Assembly (NCBI GenBank): GCA_016197365.1
Contig: JACPVS010000031.1
Location: forward strand, 37,107-101,106
Reading direction: 5' to 3'
DNA from: Mycolicibacterium cosmeticum
GTDB taxonomy: Bacteria; Actinomycetota; Actinomycetes; Mycobacteriales; Mycobacteriaceae
Length of the DNA stretch: 64,000 nucleotides
In this document: positions 16,479 through 26,044 of the stretch, one piece after another
Layout of the letters: the number at the start of each line of letters is the position of its first letter
Position numbering within the stretch: the stretch's first letter is position 1
The notes under the pieces: model-generated
The model's input: only the letters and a program-made list of their open reading frames with translations
Database searches by the model: none
Told to the model about the DNA's origin: nothing
Program-made: the position numbers and the translations under genes

Positions 16479-17336
16479 ATGACCGCATCCTCCTACCGCC
16501 CGCTGCTGCTGGCACCGTTGGCCAAGGCCGGTCACCGGGCCGGTCAGCCGCTGGCCCGGCTCGGCCACATGCTGGTCTTCTTCGTCCGGGCGGCGGCCTC
16601 GGTGCCGATCGCGTTGCGGCAGTACCGTTCCGAGTTCGTCCGGCTGCTGTCCGACATCGCCTGGGGCAACGGCTCGCTGGTGGTCGGCGGCGGCACCGCC
16701 GGAGTCGCGGTGGTACTGGGCATCACCGTCGGCGCCGTCGTCGGGATCGAGGGCTACAACTTCCTGAACCTGCTCGGGCTGGGCCCCGCGACCGGCATCA
16801 TCAGCTCGCTGGTGAACACCCGCGAGCTGGCGCCGATCGCCGTCGCGCTCGCCTTCGCGACTCAGGGCGGCTGCCGGTTCACCGCCCAACTCGGCTCCAT
16901 GCGGATCGCCGAGGAGATCGACGCGCTGGATTCACTGGCCATCCGGCCCATCCCGTACCTCGTGACCACCCGGCTGATGGCCTCGGTGGTGGCCGTCGTC
17001 CCGCTGTACGTGGCCTGCCTGGCAGTGAGCTACCTGACCACCCAGATCGTGGTGTTCGCCATCAGCGGGAGCTCGATGGGCTCCTATATGCACTACTTCA
17101 CCCTCATGCTGTCCGGTACCGACATCATCTTCTCGTTGCTCAAGGCCGTGGTGTTCGTCTGGATCGCCTCCACCATCCAGTGCTACTTCGGGTACTACGC
17201 CTCCGGCGGCCCGGAAGGCGTCGGCGTCGCGGCCGGGCACGGCATGCGCGCCAGCATCACGGTCGTCGTCATCGTCAACATGCTCCTCACGATGGCGCTG
17301 TGGACCGTGGACTCCGGCGCCAGGTTCGGTGGCTGA
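16479..17336 (+). CDS. yrbEB: YrbEB-type permease of mce lipid importer
   Basis: The 285-aa partner permease carries the same signature, EEIDALDSLAIRPIPYLVTTRLM, around residue 145. Hydrophobic segments match YrbEB proteins (VVLGITVGAVVGIEGYNFLNLLGLGP and ATQGGCRFTAQLGSMRIAEE). The order yrbEA-yrbEB-mceA-F is the fixed order of mycobacterial mce operons. Its TGA overlaps the ATG of mceA (TGATG), indicating translational coupling. Confidence 0.93.
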   Translation: MTASSYRPLLLAPLAKAGHRAGQPLARLGHMLVFFVRAAASVPIALRQYRSEFVRLLSDIAWGNGSLVVGGGTAGVAVVLGITVGAVVGIEGYNFLNLLGLGPATGIISSLVNTRELAPIAVALAFATQGGCRFTAQLGSMRIAEEIDALDSLAIRPIPYLVTTRLMASVVAVVPLYVACLAVSYLTTQIVVFAISGSSMGSYMHYFTLMLSGTDIIFSLLKAVVFVWIASTIQCYFGYYASGGPEGVGVAAGHGMRASITVVVIVNMLLTMALWTVDSGARFGG

Positions 17337-18877
17337 TGGCGAACAACTTCGACACCGACGGGCGCGGTGCCAGCACCCGGCAGCTGCTGCTCGCCGGCGT
17401 CGCGGTGGTGCTGGTGTTCGCCGTGGTGACCGCCGTGCTGCTGGCCAAGGCGACGGGCCGGCTGGAGAACTACGTCCGGGTGGTCGCCGACCTGATCAAT
17501 GTCGGCGACGGCCTGCCGCAGAAATCCGACGTCAAGTACCACGGCCTGCTCGTCGGTTCGGTGGACAGCGTCGTACCTGCGGCCAACGGCAACCCGAACT
17601 TCGTGCACATCGACCTCAAACCCGAATATGCGCAGTCCATTCCGGCGTCGGTCACCGCGCGAGTGGTGCCCAGCAACGTGTTCGCCGTCTCGTCGGTGCA
17701 ACTGGTGGACCCCGACGGCCGCAACGCCGGCCCCGCCATCAGCACGGGCGACCGGATCTCCGAGGACACCGAACTGCCGACGGTGCTGTTCCAGACCACC
17801 ATCAGCAAGTTGCGCGACATCCTGGCGTCCACCGGTCTTGGACGTGAGGACAAGACCATCGGCGTGCTGGCCGCGGTGAACGCCGCCACCCAGAACCGCC
17901 GCACCGAATTGCTCACGGCGGGTGGGCAGCTGAACGCGATCATCGACCAGCTCAACGGGATCGTCAGCACCGATCCGGACGGCACCACGGTGTCCGCCCT
18001 GATCGCCGCCACCCGCGGCCTGCAGCAGAGCGCACCCGAACTGGTCGACGCGCTGCATCAGGCGGTGCGGCCGATGCAGACGCTGGTGGAGCAGCGCGCC
18101 CAGTTGACCGATCTGATCGACGGCGGTGTGCACACCATGAACACGACCAGTACCGCCCTGGGTAACCACAGCGATCAGCTGGTGCGGATCACCGGACAGC
18201 TCACCCCCGTGTTCGGCGTGTTCGCTCAGCAAGCACACAATTTTGTTCCGGCCTTCACCAAACTCAATGCGTTGGCGGACAAATTCTTCAGTGAGGTGTG
18301 GATGTCGGATGTGGACACCCCGAACATGCGGGTGAACCTCTCCTTCACCCCGTCCTACACCTACAGCCGGGCCGACTGCCCGCAGTATGGAGAGCTCAAG
18401 GGGCCGAGTTGCTACACGGCGCCACTGATCCCCGTGCGCCCCGACCTGCCCCAGACGCTGCTGCCGCAGAACTACCGGCCACCCGCGAACCTGGCGCCAC
18501 CGCCGGGCACCGTGGTCGGGCCCAACGGGAACCTGGTGGCGGTCGGCCCGCCGCCGGTCAACCCGTACCCGAACCTCGCCGACCCGAATCCGCCCCTGCC
18601 ACCGGGCGTCACACCCGCCCCGCCGGTACCCGGCACGTCCAACCCGGCCTTCGCGCCCGCACCCCCGACGGGTGCCCCCGACGCGCCGTTGTTGCCGGCC
18701 GAGGCCGCTCCCGCGGGCTACGGCGTCTCCGGCGGGAATGTCGGACCGGTCGGAAGCCCTTCCGAGCAGCAGCAATTGAGCATCATCACCGGGCAGCCCG
18801 CCACGGTGGCCACCCAACTGCTGCTGGGCCCGGTCGCGCGCGGCACGACCGTTTCGCCGGCGGGAGGTAGCGCATGA
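17336..18877 (+). CDS. mceA: MceA substrate-binding protein
   Basis: This 513-aa Mce protein has one N-terminal membrane helix (LLLAGVAVVLVFAVVTAVLLAK). An MlaD/Mce domain follows (DGLPQKSDVKYHGLLVGSVDSV, PASVTARVVPSNVFAVSSVQLV), then a long helical region and a Pro-rich tail of about 110 residues (PPANLAPPPGTVVGPNG onward). Mce proteins assemble as a hexamer forming a hydrophobic tunnel across the periplasm. The Pro-rich tail is typical of MceA and may reach the cell wall. The reading frame extends upstream into yrbEB, but ATG 17336, overlapping the yrbEB stop, is the obvious start. Confidence 0.93.
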   Translation: MANNFDTDGRGASTRQLLLAGVAVVLVFAVVTAVLLAKATGRLENYVRVVADLINVGDGLPQKSDVKYHGLLVGSVDSVVPAANGNPNFVHIDLKPEYAQSIPASVTARVVPSNVFAVSSVQLVDPDGRNAGPAISTGDRISEDTELPTVLFQTTISKLRDILASTGLGREDKTIGVLAAVNAATQNRRTELLTAGGQLNAIIDQLNGIVSTDPDGTTVSALIAATRGLQQSAPELVDALHQAVRPMQTLVEQRAQLTDLIDGGVHTMNTTSTALGNHSDQLVRITGQLTPVFGVFAQQAHNFVPAFTKLNALADKFFSEVWMSDVDTPNMRVNLSFTPSYTYSRADCPQYGELKGPSCYTAPLIPVRPDLPQTLLPQNYRPPANLAPPPGTVVGPNGNLVAVGPPPVNPYPNLADPNPPLPPGVTPAPPVPGTSNPAFAPAPPTGAPDAPLLPAEAAPAGYGVSGGNVGPVGSPSEQQQLSIITGQPATVATQLLLGPVARGTTVSPAGGSA

Positions 18878-19929
18878 GGCACCGCTCCGCGGCGATCGGC
18901 CTGGCCCTGTTCATGGTGGTCGCGATGACGCTGACCTGGCTGGTGTACGTCACGCTGCGCCGCGACGTGGCGGGCCGCACCGAACCGTACGCGGCGGTGT
19001 TCACCGATGTCTTCGGACTGCGGGTAGGCGACGACGTCCGCATGGCGGGGGTGCGGGTGGGCCGCGTCGAAAACATCGAACTGCAAGGCGATCTCGCCAA
19101 GGTGTCCTTCGTCGTGCAGAGCGACCAGCAGGTCATGGGCAATACCGTCGCCTCGGTCACCTACCAGAACATCGTCGGCCAGCGGTACCTCGGCCTGTCG
19201 CTGGGCGCCATCGGGGACACCGGTGCGTTGCATCCGGGCAGTGTCATCCCCGTCGACCGCACCGACCCGTCCTTCGATGTGGGGACCCTGCTCAACGGCT
19301 ACGAGCCGTTGTTCAGCGTGCTCAACGTGCAGGACGCCGACAACCTCACCAAGGGCGTCATCCAGTCCCTGCAAGGCGACCCGGCCTCGCTCACCGCGCT
19401 GGTCGACCAGACGTCGCGGCTCACCGAATCCTTTGCGGGCCAAGACCAGGCGCTGGGTGACACCATCACCAACCTGGACAAGCTCTTCGGCATGCTGGCC
19501 ACCCAGAACGACAATCTGGACCATGTCATCGGGCAGACCCGCGACGTCGTGCAGACCCTGGACGCGCGGCGGCCGGAGCTGATCGCCTCCACCGGTTCGG
19601 CGGCCAGGGTGATCCGGCAGTTGGCGACCATCTCCGATGAGGTCTATCCCTCCCTCAACGAACTCGTCACGCGCCAGCCGGGATTCGTCAAGCACATGGC
19701 CGATATCGAACCGCAGTTGGCATTCACCGGCGCCAACCTTCCGCTGCTGTTGAAGGGCCTGGCCCGGATCACGGGCGAGGGCGCCTACGCCAACGCCTAC
19801 TCCTGCGACCTGAACATCACCGGATTCTTCCCCGGCCTCAACGACGTGGTGCCGATCATCGTCGACGCCGCGACCCCGGGCAACAAGGCCTGGCACACCC
19901 CGAGATGCAGGAACATGGCGAATGGCTGA
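18874..19929 (+). CDS. mceB: MceB protein
   Basis: The 351-aa product has an N-terminal TM helix (IGLALFMVVAMTLTWLVYVTL) and an Mce domain (YAAVFTDVFGLRVGDDVRMAGVRVGRVENIEL; TVASVTYQNIVGQRYLGLSLG) followed by a helical region and a short C-terminus (CDLNITGFFPGLND). It forms part of the Mce heterohexamer. ATGA overlap with mceA. Nothing appears truncated. Confidence 0.93.
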   Translation: MRHRSAAIGLALFMVVAMTLTWLVYVTLRRDVAGRTEPYAAVFTDVFGLRVGDDVRMAGVRVGRVENIELQGDLAKVSFVVQSDQQVMGNTVASVTYQNIVGQRYLGLSLGAIGDTGALHPGSVIPVDRTDPSFDVGTLLNGYEPLFSVLNVQDADNLTKGVIQSLQGDPASLTALVDQTSRLTESFAGQDQALGDTITNLDKLFGMLATQNDNLDHVIGQTRDVVQTLDARRPELIASTGSAARVIRQLATISDEVYPSLNELVTRQPGFVKHMADIEPQLAFTGANLPLLLKGLARITGEGAYANAYSCDLNITGFFPGLNDVVPIIVDAATPGNKAWHTPRCRNMANG

Positions 19930-20959
19930 GCAGACACACCCCAAGAAGCGGCCGCTGGAGTCCTACAGCCGGACCGTGCTCGGCCTGATCGCGATCGCGG
20001 TCGTCGCGGTGCTCATCGGCGCGCTGTTGCTGGCCAAGGTACTCGACATCGGATACCGCTCCTACACCGCACAATTCCAGCAGGCCGCCGCTCTGCAGTC
20101 CGGAAACCCGATCACCGTCGCCGGGATCCAGATCGGCGAGGTGGGCAGCATGAAACTGGCCGGCGACCATGTCGAGGTCCGGCTGAAGGTGCGCAAGGAC
20201 GTCGGCCTCGGCGCGGACACCCGGGCCGTCATCAAGATCACCACCGTGCTGGGTTCGCGATACCTGGCGTTGCAACCGGCTGGCCCGGGGAGCCTGCCGC
20301 ACAACAGGATCGACCTCGCGCACACCGAGGTGCCCTACGATCTGCAGGAAGCACTGGCCGATGTGACGACCACCTACGAGCAGGTCGACACCGACCAGTT
20401 CGGACAGTCGCTGGCCGTGCTGGGCAAGCAGTTGTCGACCCTTCCACCGGTGGTGCCGCAGGCGATCCAGAACGTGCACACGCTCTCGACCATCATCGCC
20501 GACCGCCGCGACCAGATCGGTGCGCTGCTGAAAACCACTGAACTGGTGAGCAATACCCTGCGCCGCCAGCAGAAGAACATCGGCACCATGATCAACCAGG
20601 GCCAGCAGCTGGTAGGCGAGTTCGTGGCGCGGCAGGCGACCTTCCACGCCATGATGCGCTCGCTGACCGACCTGGTGAACACCTTGAGCGACCTGGCCAT
20701 CGAGAACCGGCCGCAGCTGGAGCAGTTGCTCAGGGAGCTGCGCACGCTCTCGGACATGCTGGGCAAGCACGACGATCTGCTGCGCAGCACCCTGCAGGCC
20801 GGACCCATCGCCCTGCGCGGACTGGCGAACGCCACCGGTACCGGAAACGCGGTGGACCTCAACGTGCCCAACGGCCTGCTCGTCGATTCGTGGATGTGCG
20901 CCATCAGCGGCCGTGCCAAACAGTTCGGCATGATCCAGTACTACAAGGACTGCAAGTGA
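19922..20959 (+). CDS. mceC: MceC protein
   Basis: The 345-aa Mce protein has an N-terminal TM segment (VLGLIAIAVVAVLIGALLLAKVL) and an Mce domain (FQQAAALQSGNPITVAGIQIGEVGSMKL; DTRAVIKITTVLGSRYLALQP), then long coiled-coil-forming helices. It overlaps the end of mceB by 8 bp and the start of mceD by 4 bp. It is shorter than many MceC proteins, which often have a Pro-rich tail that is missing here. Confidence 0.93.
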   Translation: MAEQTHPKKRPLESYSRTVLGLIAIAVVAVLIGALLLAKVLDIGYRSYTAQFQQAAALQSGNPITVAGIQIGEVGSMKLAGDHVEVRLKVRKDVGLGADTRAVIKITTVLGSRYLALQPAGPGSLPHNRIDLAHTEVPYDLQEALADVTTTYEQVDTDQFGQSLAVLGKQLSTLPPVVPQAIQNVHTLSTIIADRRDQIGALLKTTELVSNTLRRQQKNIGTMINQGQQLVGEFVARQATFHAMMRSLTDLVNTLSDLAIENRPQLEQLLRELRTLSDMLGKHDDLLRSTLQAGPIALRGLANATGTGNAVDLNVPNGLLVDSWMCAISGRAKQFGMIQYYKDCK

Positions 20960-22068
20960 GAACCACCAGAGCCAAGCTGATCGCGCTGAGCCTTGCCGTG
21001 CTGGCCGTGGTGGGCGGCGTCGTGGCCTGGCGTGTCATCGCCCCCCGCATCGACGTCATCCACGTGACTGCGCAATTCGACAGCGCAGCAGGGCTTTACA
21101 CCGACAACACGGTTGCGGTGCTCGGAATGCCGGTGGGCCGGGTCACCAGGATCACGCCGAAGAGCGGCTATGTCGAGGTCGAGTTCTCCGTCGACCGTGG
21201 GGTGCAGATCCCCGCCGACGTCCAGGCGGTGACCGTCTCGAACTCGATTCTGACGGACCGACAGATCGAGTTGACGCCGCCGTATCGCGGCGGACCGACG
21301 CTGGCCAACCACGACACCATCGGGTTGCCCCGCACCAAGACCCCCGTCGAATTCGCGCGGGTACTCGACGTTCTGAACAAACTGTCCAGCTCGCTCAAGG
21401 GCGACGGGCACGGCGGCGGCCCGCTGGCCGAGGTCGTCAACAGTGCCGGCGACATCGCGGCGGGCAACGGCGATCAGCTGAAATCCGCACTCGGTGAGTT
21501 GTCGGATGCCCTGCGGCTCAGCGCAGGTGGCGGTGCGCAGACGGGCGGACAGCTGACCACCATCGTCAAGAACGTCAGCTCGCTGTTCGATGCCGCGGCC
21601 ACCAACGACACCACCCTGCGGGAGTTCGGCTCCACGATCCGCTCGCTCAGTGACGTGCTGGCCGACGAGAATCTGGGCAGCGGCACCACCGGACGGCAGA
21701 TCAACCGGGTGATCGAACAACTCGGTGAGGTGCTGGACGCCAACCGGGACCAGATCAAACAGATCGTGGCGAACGGCGACACCACCTTGAAGACGGCGGT
21801 GGCGCACCAGCGTGACCTGGCCGAGTTCCTCGATCTCACCCCGATGACGCTGGACAACCTGTACAACATCGTCGACCAGACCAACGGTTCGGCCCGGGTC
21901 CGGGTGCTCACCGACAAACTCATCTTCGACACGCAGTCGACCAAGGAGCTGTGCAACATGATGGGGTTGCGGCAATTGGGTTGCAGCACCGGCACTCTGC
22001 AGGACTTCGGCCCCGACTTCGGTCTCACCTACGTGCTCGACGGTATGGCCGCGATGGGGCAGAAATGA
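20956..22068 (+). CDS. mceD: MceD protein
   Basis: The 370-aa product starts at GTG 20956, overlapping the mceC stop (GTGA). It has an N-terminal TM helix (LIALSLAVLAVVGGVVAWRVI), an Mce domain (FDSAAGLYTDNTVAVLGMPVGRVTRITPK; VQAVTVSNSILTDRQIELTPPY) and a helical region ending with NMMGLRQLGCSTG. It is part of the hexameric lipid conduit. Confidence 0.92.
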   Translation: MRTTRAKLIALSLAVLAVVGGVVAWRVIAPRIDVIHVTAQFDSAAGLYTDNTVAVLGMPVGRVTRITPKSGYVEVEFSVDRGVQIPADVQAVTVSNSILTDRQIELTPPYRGGPTLANHDTIGLPRTKTPVEFARVLDVLNKLSSSLKGDGHGGGPLAEVVNSAGDIAAGNGDQLKSALGELSDALRLSAGGGAQTGGQLTTIVKNVSSLFDAAATNDTTLREFGSTIRSLSDVLADENLGSGTTGRQINRVIEQLGEVLDANRDQIKQIVANGDTTLKTAVAHQRDLAEFLDLTPMTLDNLYNIVDQTNGSARVRVLTDKLIFDTQSTKELCNMMGLRQLGCSTGTLQDFGPDFGLTYVLDGMAAMGQK

Positions 22069-23273
22069 TCCGGGGCGAGCGAAGCGACGGGAGAAGGGCC
22101 CGCGGAGCGGCACTGCTGATCGGCCTGGCGCTCGTCCTGTCCGGGTGTGCCTCCAGCGGCCTGTCCAGCCTGCCGCTGCCCCGGCCCGGCGTCGGCTCGG
22201 GCGGCTACACACTGAACGTGATTTTCGCCAATGCCCTCAACCTGCCCGCCAACGCCAAGGTCAAGCTTGCCGGTGCCGATGTGGGGCAGATGGAGACGAT
22301 GACCGCCCACAACTACACCGCGGTCACCACTCTGCGCATCATGGACGGGGTGGCCCTGCCCGTCGGCAGCACCGCCGAACTGCGCTCTGCCACACCATTG
22401 GGCGACGTGTTCGTCGCGATCAAGCCGCCCGTCGACGCCGCCGCAGGCGCCCCGCTGCTGCACGACGGTGACACCATCGGCCTGGACTCCACCCGGGCCG
22501 CGGCCACCGTGGAGTCGGTGCTGAGCTCGGCGGCGATCCTGGTCAACGGTGGCGCGGTACGCAACTTCACCGGCCTCATCAACGGCTTCGGCAAGGCCAC
22601 CGGCGACCAGGGACAGGCCTTCGGCCAGCTGATCGGCAAGACGAACAACCTGTTGGCTCGGCTCAATTCGCGGTCGGATCAGATTTCCGATGCGCTGACC
22701 GAGACCGCGAACGTGGCCAAGACGCTCGACGCCAAGAACCAAGAGCTGACCGACGTACTGTCGGCCGCCGCGCCCGCGACCGACACGCTGGCCGAACACA
22801 CCACGGCCATCGCCGATCTCGTGCGCCAGCTCGGCGACACCTCCGAGCAACTACGGAAGTTCCCGTCGGTCGCGGGCACCGACACCAGCGGTCGCAGCGT
22901 CGTCAAGGACGCCAACACCGTCGCCGCAGCCTGGAACGATGTCGCCCTGGCGCCCGACGCCACACTCGCCGCGCTCAACAGGCTGATGCCGCCGCTGGTG
23001 AAAGCCACCTCCAGCAGCGCGATGTCGGTGCGGGTGAGCATCGACCGGTTGGTGCTGGGATCGATCCCCGATATCGGCTTCGGCGGCGACGTCGGCCTGC
23101 ACGGCCCGAAGTGGAACAACTTCCAGCAGATCATCGGATCGCTGAAGTACACGTTGTGGCGGCTGCAGGAGCGCGTCGTCGGACAGGGCCCAGGTGTGCC
23201 CCCTGTGCCGGTGGTGCCGGACCCCGTCCGGCCCGGCGAACTGATCCCCGCGACCCCGGAGCCACCCCGATGA
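22065..23273 (+). CDS. mceE: MceE lipoprotein
   Basis: The 402-aa product starts at ATG 22065 (ATGA overlap). Its signal peptide ends in the lipobox LSGC (LLIGLALVLSGCASSG), as expected for MceE, the lipid-anchored member of the complex. The Mce domain is GGYTLNVIFANALNLPANAKVKLAGADVGQMETM, followed by TAELRSATPLGDVFVAI. The C-terminus is Pro-rich (VPPVPVVPDPVRPGE). Confidence 0.93.
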   Translation: MIRGERSDGRRARGAALLIGLALVLSGCASSGLSSLPLPRPGVGSGGYTLNVIFANALNLPANAKVKLAGADVGQMETMTAHNYTAVTTLRIMDGVALPVGSTAELRSATPLGDVFVAIKPPVDAAAGAPLLHDGDTIGLDSTRAAATVESVLSSAAILVNGGAVRNFTGLINGFGKATGDQGQAFGQLIGKTNNLLARLNSRSDQISDALTETANVAKTLDAKNQELTDVLSAAAPATDTLAEHTTAIADLVRQLGDTSEQLRKFPSVAGTDTSGRSVVKDANTVAAAWNDVALAPDATLAALNRLMPPLVKATSSSAMSVRVSIDRLVLGSIPDIGFGGDVGLHGPKWNNFQQIIGSLKYTLWRLQERVVGQGPGVPPVPVVPDPVRPGELIPATPEPPR

Positions 23274-24520
23274 TCGGCCGGCTGGCCGACGGCGCCGTGG
23301 GGATGGTGCGCGCCGCGCATCGGCGGCGTACCTGGCTGTCCGCGGGCGCTCTCGTCCTCACCCTCGTGATCGCCACGGCTTACCTGTTCTTCGGTGCGCT
23401 GCGGGTGAATCCGCTCGCATCGAGCTACCGGGTGACCATCGAGCTCCCCGAATCCGGTGGCCTGCTGGCCGACCAGAACGTCACCTTGCACGGCGTCCCA
23501 ATCGGCCGGGTCGAGGCGTTGCGGCTGGCGCCGCACGGCGTCGACGCCGAAGTCAGCCTGCAGTCCGACATCAAGATCCCCGCTTCGGCGGCGGTCCGGG
23601 TGTCCGGTCTGTCCGCAGCGGGTGAGCAGTACGTCGATTTCGACGGCGGCGCCGATGCGGGGCCCTACCTGGCGAACGGCAGTGTGGTGAAACTCGGCAC
23701 GGCCACCGTGCCCGTCACCCTGGCCGAGCTGCTCGCCAACGCCGATGGTGCTCTCGCACAGGTGGATACGGCCAAGCTGGACCTGATCAAGAAGGAGCTC
23801 AGCCTCAGCACCGAAGGGCCACGCAAGCTGGCCGACATCATCGACGGCGGCACCTTCCTGCTTTCGACACTGGACTCGGTGCTGCCGGAGACCACCAGCC
23901 TGCTCAAGACCAGTCGTGTGGTGATGAACCTGTTCAACGACAAGAACGCCGGAATCCGCGCCGCCAGCACCAATCTGAACGCCACCTTCGTCGGCATCGA
24001 CAAGATGCGCGACGGCTTCCGCAGGCTCACCAATCAGACGCCCGGCGCGCTGCATTCGATCGACAACCTGTTCACCGACAACTCAGACACGATGGTCACT
24101 CTGCTGGGGAGCCTGGCCAGCACCTCGCAACTGCTGTACCTGCGGACCCCGGCGGTGAACGCGCTGTTCCCGACGTATCGGACCTCGGCGCTCGACGCGC
24201 TCGGCAGCATCATGCACGACCACGGCATCTGGGCCACCGGCGATGCCTACCCGCGCTACGCCTGTGAGTACGGAACACCGCGCCGCCCACCGTCTTCGGC
24301 CGACTACCCGGAGCCGTACATGTACACCTATTGCGCCGACGACGACCCGGCCGTGCTGATCCGTGGCGCCAAGAACGCGCCGCGCCCGGCCGGGGACGAC
24401 ACCGCCGGACCCCCACCGGGGGCCGATCTCGGCCGCACCACCGATCCGACCCCGCAGGGACGGTTCAGCATCCCCACCCCGTACGGCGGCCCGGTGCTGC
24501 CGATCGAACCACCGCGTTAG
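23270..24520 (+). CDS. mceF: MceF protein
   Basis: The 416-aa last Mce subunit has a TM segment (TWLSAGALVLTLVIATAYLFFGAL), an Mce domain (YRVTIELPESGGLLADQNVTLHGVPIGRVEAL; AVRVSGLSAAGEQYVDFDGG), a helical region and a Pro-rich C-terminus. ATG 23270 overlaps the mceE stop (ATGA). A stop at 24520 followed by a 25-bp gap with a strong AGGAGG site separates it from the accessory gene. Confidence 0.93.
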   Translation: MIGRLADGAVGMVRAAHRRRTWLSAGALVLTLVIATAYLFFGALRVNPLASSYRVTIELPESGGLLADQNVTLHGVPIGRVEALRLAPHGVDAEVSLQSDIKIPASAAVRVSGLSAAGEQYVDFDGGADAGPYLANGSVVKLGTATVPVTLAELLANADGALAQVDTAKLDLIKKELSLSTEGPRKLADIIDGGTFLLSTLDSVLPETTSLLKTSRVVMNLFNDKNAGIRAASTNLNATFVGIDKMRDGFRRLTNQTPGALHSIDNLFTDNSDTMVTLLGSLASTSQLLYLRTPAVNALFPTYRTSALDALGSIMHDHGIWATGDAYPRYACEYGTPRRPPSSADYPEPYMYTYCADDDPAVLIRGAKNAPRPAGDDTAGPPPGADLGRTTDPTPQGRFSIPTPYGGPVLPIEPPR

Positions 24521-24545
24521 CACGCACGACAGGAGGAATGCCATC

Positions 24546-25166
24546 ATGGCCACCGTCACCGAGAAGACGACCGAGAAGACCACCGAGCACGACGAGGACG
24601 TCACCGACGAAGACCTCACGCCCGACGCCACCGAGCCCGAGGACACCGCCGAGCCCGAGGACACCACCGAGGAGACGCCGAAACCCGGCAGGTCGCGGCG
24701 CATCCTGGCAGCGGCGCTCGCGCTGATCTACCTCGTGACGCTCGGCGGCTGCGGTTTCCTGGGCTGGCAGCTGTGGCAGCAACATCAGGTGGCGCGCGCC
24801 GGCGACGACGCCCGCCAGGCCGCCGTCACCTACGCCCAGATCCTCACCAGCATCGACTCCGGCAAGGTCGACGAGAACTTCGCTCAGGTGCTCGACGGCG
24901 CCACCGGTGAGTTCAAGGACATGTACTCCCAGTCCAGCGTGCAACTGCGCCAGCTGCTGATCGACAACAAGGCGGCCGCGCACGGGATCGTCACCGAGTC
25001 CGCCGTCCAGTCCGCCACCAAGGACAAGGTGGTGGTGCTGCTGTTCGTCGACCAGTCGGTGCAGAACACCAACGTGCCCGATCCGCGGATCGACCGCAGC
25101 CGGGTGAAGATGACCATGGAGTACGTCGACGGCCGCTGGCGCGCGGCCAAGGTCGAACTGCCGTAA
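24546..25166 (+). CDS. Mce-associated membrane protein
   Basis: This 206-aa protein has an acidic Thr/Glu-rich N-terminus (repeats of EKTTE and EPEDT), one TM helix (ILAAALALIYLVTLGGCGFLGWQLW) and a periplasmic domain ending MEYVDGRWRAAKVELP. This is the layout of Mas proteins that follow mce operons and stabilise the importer. ATG 24546 is chosen because AGGAGG (24531-24536) lies at good spacing; an ATG at 24538 is out of frame. It belongs to the same operon as mceF. Confidence 0.85.
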   Translation: MATVTEKTTEKTTEHDEDVTDEDLTPDATEPEDTAEPEDTTEETPKPGRSRRILAAALALIYLVTLGGCGFLGWQLWQQHQVARAGDDARQAAVTYAQILTSIDSGKVDENFAQVLDGATGEFKDMYSQSSVQLRQLLIDNKAAAHGIVTESAVQSATKDKVVVLLFVDQSVQNTNVPDPRIDRSRVKMTMEYVDGRWRAAKVELP

Positions 25167-25170
25167 CACC

Positions 25171-25953
25171 ATGCGTATCAAGAGCATTCTGATGGCCGGG
25201 GCAACCCTTGCGCTGCTGGCAGCTCCGCCGGCGTCCGCATCGGCGGTATCCCTGTGCGGCGACCTCGGTGGGCAGTGGGACGGGCAGTACTGCCACACCA
25301 CCGTCACCTCCGAACGCCAGGCGGTGCGCGACATCACGCTGGCCGTCCCGGGTGATCTGGTCGACCATCCCGCCGCCGGACCGGTACTGCGGGACTACCT
25401 GCGCACGCTGATGGACAACTGGCGCTCGGTCGGGACGAAGATGGTCGCCGACAGCTACGGCGAAGAGAACTTCCAGACCTTCCAGCACGGGAATCTGCTT
25501 TCGGTGGTCTTTCACGAGACCTATCACGCCGACGGACCCGACTTCAACAACGCGTACCGGACGTTCACGTTCGACATGGCCGGCCGCCGCCAGGTGCGCC
25601 TGGCCGATCTGATGCGCCCCGGGGTCGATCCGCTGACCGCCATCCCGCCGCTGGCGCAGCCCTTCCTGAGCACCGCACTCGATGCCGCCGCCCCGCCACA
25701 CGATCCGGGCACCTACCCCTTCGTCCCGGACCGGTGGACCCCGGACAAGGTGTACTCGGGTGCATACCGGGCGTGGGCCCTGACTCCGGACGAGCTGATC
25801 CTGTACCTGCCGGACTACCCGGTGGGCCATGACGTTCCGCTGGACTTCACGCCGGGCAGGATGCAGTGGTCGATGGACGGTGGCACCGTGACCGTCCACG
25901 TTCCGCTGACCGCGCTGGCCCCGGTTCTGCGCCCTGGCCTGGGCGGGGTCTGA
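25171..25953 (+). CDS. MPT64/RsiV-like secreted protein (DUF3298)
   Basis: The 260-aa product has a Sec signal peptide (MRIKSILMAGATLALLAAPPASASA). The mature part resembles the DUF3298/RsiV fold of MPT64 and TB22.2: NLLSVVFHETYHADGPDFNNAYRTFTFDMAGRRQVRLADLM, then ALTPDELILYLPDYPVGH. Two Cys (GG-QYCH region) could form a disulfide. The function in MPT64-like proteins is unsettled. It starts 4 bp after the Mce-associated gene, so it is the last gene of the mce operon and may be an extracytoplasmic accessory factor. Confidence 0.78.
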   Translation: MRIKSILMAGATLALLAAPPASASAVSLCGDLGGQWDGQYCHTTVTSERQAVRDITLAVPGDLVDHPAAGPVLRDYLRTLMDNWRSVGTKMVADSYGEENFQTFQHGNLLSVVFHETYHADGPDFNNAYRTFTFDMAGRRQVRLADLMRPGVDPLTAIPPLAQPFLSTALDAAAPPHDPGTYPFVPDRWTPDKVYSGAYRAWALTPDELILYLPDYPVGHDVPLDFTPGRMQWSMDGGTVTVHVPLTALAPVLRPGLGGV

Positions 25954-25975
25954 GCCGGCACGGAAGAGCAATTAC

Positions 25976-26032
25976 TGTCAGTTCGTTGTCAGAACGGGGA
26001 CGCATGAGCGTGCGTCACTTCTGACGGACTGA
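25976..26032 (+). promoter_or_regulatory. Paired direct/inverted repeats upstream of VOC-YciI-sigma genes
   Basis: TGTCAG occurs at 25976-25981 and 25987-25992, and the inverse CTGAC at 26021-26025 and 26028-26032, just before the GTG at 26045. This could be a regulator site, or one TGTCA could be an ECF -35 element; the spacing to a -10 does not fit well. Only a candidate. Confidence 0.35.
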
Positions 26033-26044
26033 CGGGGGACGGTC

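Noticed and set aside
15614..25953. Assignment of the mce operon to mce1 or mce4
   Set aside because: No fadD5, ksh or hsa genes flank it and I could not separate the Mce types by eye, so the cluster is left unnumbered.
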